From NCBI GenBank assembly GCA_902803125.1, contig CADCOZ010000009.1:1-7788 (forward strand): a stretch of DNA of 7,788 nucleotides. Direction: 5' to 3'. The position numbers and the translations under genes were made by a program. Of the stretch, positions 6,597-7,788 are shown piece by piece (the stretch's first letter is position 1; every line of letters begins with the position of its first letter). Source of the DNA: an uncultured Ruminococcus sp. (GTDB lineage: Bacteria > Bacillota > Clostridia > Oscillospirales > Acutalibacteraceae). Under the pieces are notes generated by a model. That model did no database searches and was not told where the DNA came from. It worked only from the letters and a program-made list of their open reading frames with translations.

Positions 6597-7049
6597 TTAT
6601 AACAGGTCAGTTGTCCAGTTTAAGGATTGAATGCGGTTATCGGTCAAGCGAAGCTGTTTGCACATTTCGTCCAGCTTTTGCTGTAAAAATCGGACGTTAA
6701 CCGTACTCAGAATTTTGATTTCACTGGCAGAATAACGGCGGGTGGAACTCGAAGCCTCCGTAATCAGGTCACGATAGGCACGAATCCGTATATTCAGCGT
6801 GTCACGCTCGGCTATCAGCTCCGTTAAACTCTCGCCGTTATCCACCGTCAGACAGTTGGTTTTGTTGATATGTGCCATCAATTCCTCCAGACGGTCAATG
6901 CTCTCATCTAATTCTATAATCAGTTCATCGGGGTTTTCGGCGGGTTCTTCTCCCTCCTGCACCAAGGCGTTGTTTTGCAGACGCTGACGCAGCTGTTCAA
7001 TTTTTCGGTTCAGGTCTGCTCGTTCCTGTAAGGCTTCTGCTAACTTCAA
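6597..7049 (-). CDS. DIP1984 family protein (small helical protein of unknown function)
   Basis: The 150-residue product is almost entirely charged helix and matches the DIP1984 family as I remember it: MKLAEALQERADLNRKIEQL (1-20), VQEGEEPAENP (30-40), SLTELIAERD (74-83), RYSASEIKILSTV (105-117) and the C-terminal IQSLNWTTDLL (140-150). Length is as expected for the family. Heptad-like patterns at 5-25, 44-60 and 120-142 suggest coiled coils. There is no signal peptide or membrane segment. The start is TTG (7047-7049), seven bases after GGAGG (7057-7061), and it overlaps the TGA of the upstream gene by two bases, so translation is probably coupled. Members have been called septicolysin-like, but no established activity is known to me. 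Repeat copy B follows the stop. Confidence 0.88.
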   Translation of the reverse strand: MKLAEALQERADLNRKIEQLRQRLQNNALVQEGEEPAENPDELIIELDESIDRLEELMAHINKTNCLTVDNGESLTELIAERDTLNIRIRAYRDLITEASSSTRRYSASEIKILSTVNVRFLQQKLDEMCKQLRLTDNRIQSLNWTTDLL

Positions 7050-7495
7050 TTTGATTCCTCCGTTTCTTGTTGTTTTTCATGATAAATAGACATAAACAAG
7101 CGGTCAAGTGCCGCCCGTATCTCACGATAATGCTTTGGCCACCGCATATAGCCGTGGGCGTTGATGGTTGAGCCGCTATCAAAGCGAACAGACAACGTAA
7201 AACTTCTGCCGTCAAGAATATGTTTGTCGACCTTATGAAAGCCGTTCCAGCGTCCCACATGATATTTTCGGAACAAGGTAATGATGGTTTCGGCCACATC
7301 TTTTGGCACAACATACGAAACGGTCTGTTCCTCCGGCCTCCCATCAGGACAAATTTGTGCCGTGTATTGACCGTCCTCCTCCAGACTATAACTGACAGAA
7401 GCATATCGGGCATAACCGGTTGTATAGGAAAAATGCAAGTGCTGTATTTTGTCCATCGCCTTATCTGAAACCCTTCCGAACAACCAAACAGACAT
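7046..7495 (-). CDS. Conserved-looking hypothetical protein, 149 residues
   Basis: I do not recognise the family. The protein has no signal peptide or membrane helix. An N-terminal beta-like part (SYTTGYARYASVSYSLEEDGQYTAQI, about 23-48) leads to a helix (66-78) and a motif-rich C-terminal half: GRWNGF (81-86), ILDGRSFTLSVRFDSG (93-108) and INAHGYMRWPKHYREI (111-126), then an amphipathic helix. This is the pattern of a compact cytoplasmic alpha/beta protein. ATG at 7493-7495 is preferred over the GTG two codons earlier, because AGAGGAGA (7503-7510) is eight bases from the ATG but only about two from the GTG. It is the first gene of a two-gene leftward operon with the DIP1984-family gene, sharing TTGA at the junction. 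Confidence 0.75.
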   Translation of the reverse strand: MSVWLFGRVSDKAMDKIQHLHFSYTTGYARYASVSYSLEEDGQYTAQICPDGRPEEQTVSYVVPKDVAETIITLFRKYHVGRWNGFHKVDKHILDGRSFTLSVRFDSGSTINAHGYMRWPKHYREIRAALDRLFMSIYHEKQQETEESN

Positions 7496-7585
7496 CTGCA
7501 CTTCTCCTCTTTCTTGCGTGTGAAAAAAGTTGATTTATTATCTATCTTCGTCAAGATAAGCGTATTTATTTGTATCCTTCATTTG

Positions 7586-7614
7586 ATTATAACATATCTC
7601 CTGCCAGAAATCCA
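7586..7614 (-). promoter_or_regulatory. Putative promoter of the hypothetical/DIP1984 operon
   Basis: Read leftward, a perfect TATAAT (7591-7586) is preceded by TG one base upstream (extended -10) and, 17 bases further, by the weak -35 TGGATT (7614-7609). The leader of about 80 bases carries a small TATCTT-GACG-AAGATA hairpin (7558-7543) and the ribosome site at 7503-7510. It lies just beyond the rRNA terminator, so these genes are not read only from the rRNA operon. Confidence 0.6.
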
Positions 7615-7624
7615 TTAGAAAATG

Positions 7625-7655
7625 AAAAAATCCTGTCCAAATGGACAGGATTTTT
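7625..7655 (-). terminator. Intrinsic terminator at the end of the rRNA operon
   Basis: TCCTGTCCA (7631-7639) pairs with TGGACAGGA (7642-7650), extended by A/T pairs on both sides and followed leftward by six T (7630-7625). It lies about 63 bases after the 23S end. A smaller AGGGT-TCGC-ACCCT hairpin (7660-7673) stands between the two. Confidence 0.85.
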
Positions 7656-7717
7656 ATGAAGGGTTCGCACCCTGAAAACTGAATAAAGCGATGAAAGCAA
7701 GAGTAACCAAGAAAGAC

Positions 7718-7788
7718 TTGGACAAGCCCTCGACCAATTAGTACTGCCAAGCTGAACGCCTCACGACGCTTACACACGCAGCCTATCA
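7718..7788 (-). rRNA. 23S ribosomal RNA, 3' end (partial)
   Basis: The reverse complement reads TGATAGGCTGCGTGTGTAAG, then GCGTTCAGCTTGGCAGTACT, then AATTGGTCGAGGGCTTGTCC. This is the well-conserved last part of bacterial 23S rRNA (E. coli: GTGTGTAAGCG, GTACTAAT, near the end). The gene continues past the right edge of the window. The exact 3' end, about 7718-7720, is estimated from alignment to known ends. No 5S gene follows before the terminator. Confidence 0.92.

Noticed and set aside
6340..6700. Two rightward frames across repeat copy B
   Set aside because: They are translations of the repeat and of the antisense of the DIP1984-family gene, with no initiation signals.
7546..7588. Leader peptide MKDTNKYAYLDEDR before the leftward operon
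   Set aside because: Its ATG lies only a few bases after the -10 box, upstream of the expected transcription start, and has no ribosome site on the transcript.

Overview
The window looks like chromosomal DNA of a Gram-positive, low-to-moderate GC bacterium of class Clostridia. An Oscillospiraceae/Ruminococcaceae-type gut anaerobe is my best guess. The reasons are strong AGGAGG-type ribosome binding sites, the clostridial flavour of RarA and of the DIP1984-family protein, a substrate-binding-protein/permease fusion transporter, and small GC-rich hairpin repeats between genes. The genus is an inference. Five protein-coding genes and the end of one 23S rRNA gene are supported.

Layout from left to right. 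A hairpin and a partial dispersed repeat (1-87) sit in front of rarA (153-1430, +), which has its own promoter inside the window. A 557-base gap (1431-1987) holds a pair of short direct repeats, an intrinsic terminator, and a strongly structured segment ending in a sequence that looks like an IS200/IS605 right end (omega-RNA-like). The promoter of a two-gene amino-acid ABC importer operon follows. Its first gene (1988-4987, +) encodes a 999-residue protein with three tandem substrate-binding repeats fused to one HisM-type permease domain. The second gene (4974-5798, +) overlaps it by 14 bases and encodes the GlnQ-type ATPase. Together they would form a complete importer for a polar or charged amino acid: extracellular binding domains, homodimeric membrane channel and cytoplasmic ATPase dimer.

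A gap of about 800 bases (5799-6596) lies between convergent genes. It is bounded by two inverted copies of the same hairpin-rich repeat, each abutting the stop codon of the neighbouring gene. Between them are a strong bidirectional intrinsic terminator (6041-6095) and a hairpin-rich stretch (about 6115-6290) that may be a non-coding RNA. I see no convincing protein there.

The right part reads leftward. The distal end of a 23S rRNA gene (7718-7788, partial) is followed by a terminator with no 5S gene in between. Then comes a promoter and a two-gene, translationally coupled operon: an unrecognised 149-residue protein (7046-7495, -) and a DIP1984-family helical protein (6597-7049, -).

The most unusual item is the transporter. 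Its binding lobes are arranged as C-lobe/N-lobe three times, so the chain starts with an unpaired C-lobe and ends with an unpaired N-lobe next to the membrane domain. The first repeat has lost the canonical amino-acid ligand residues.
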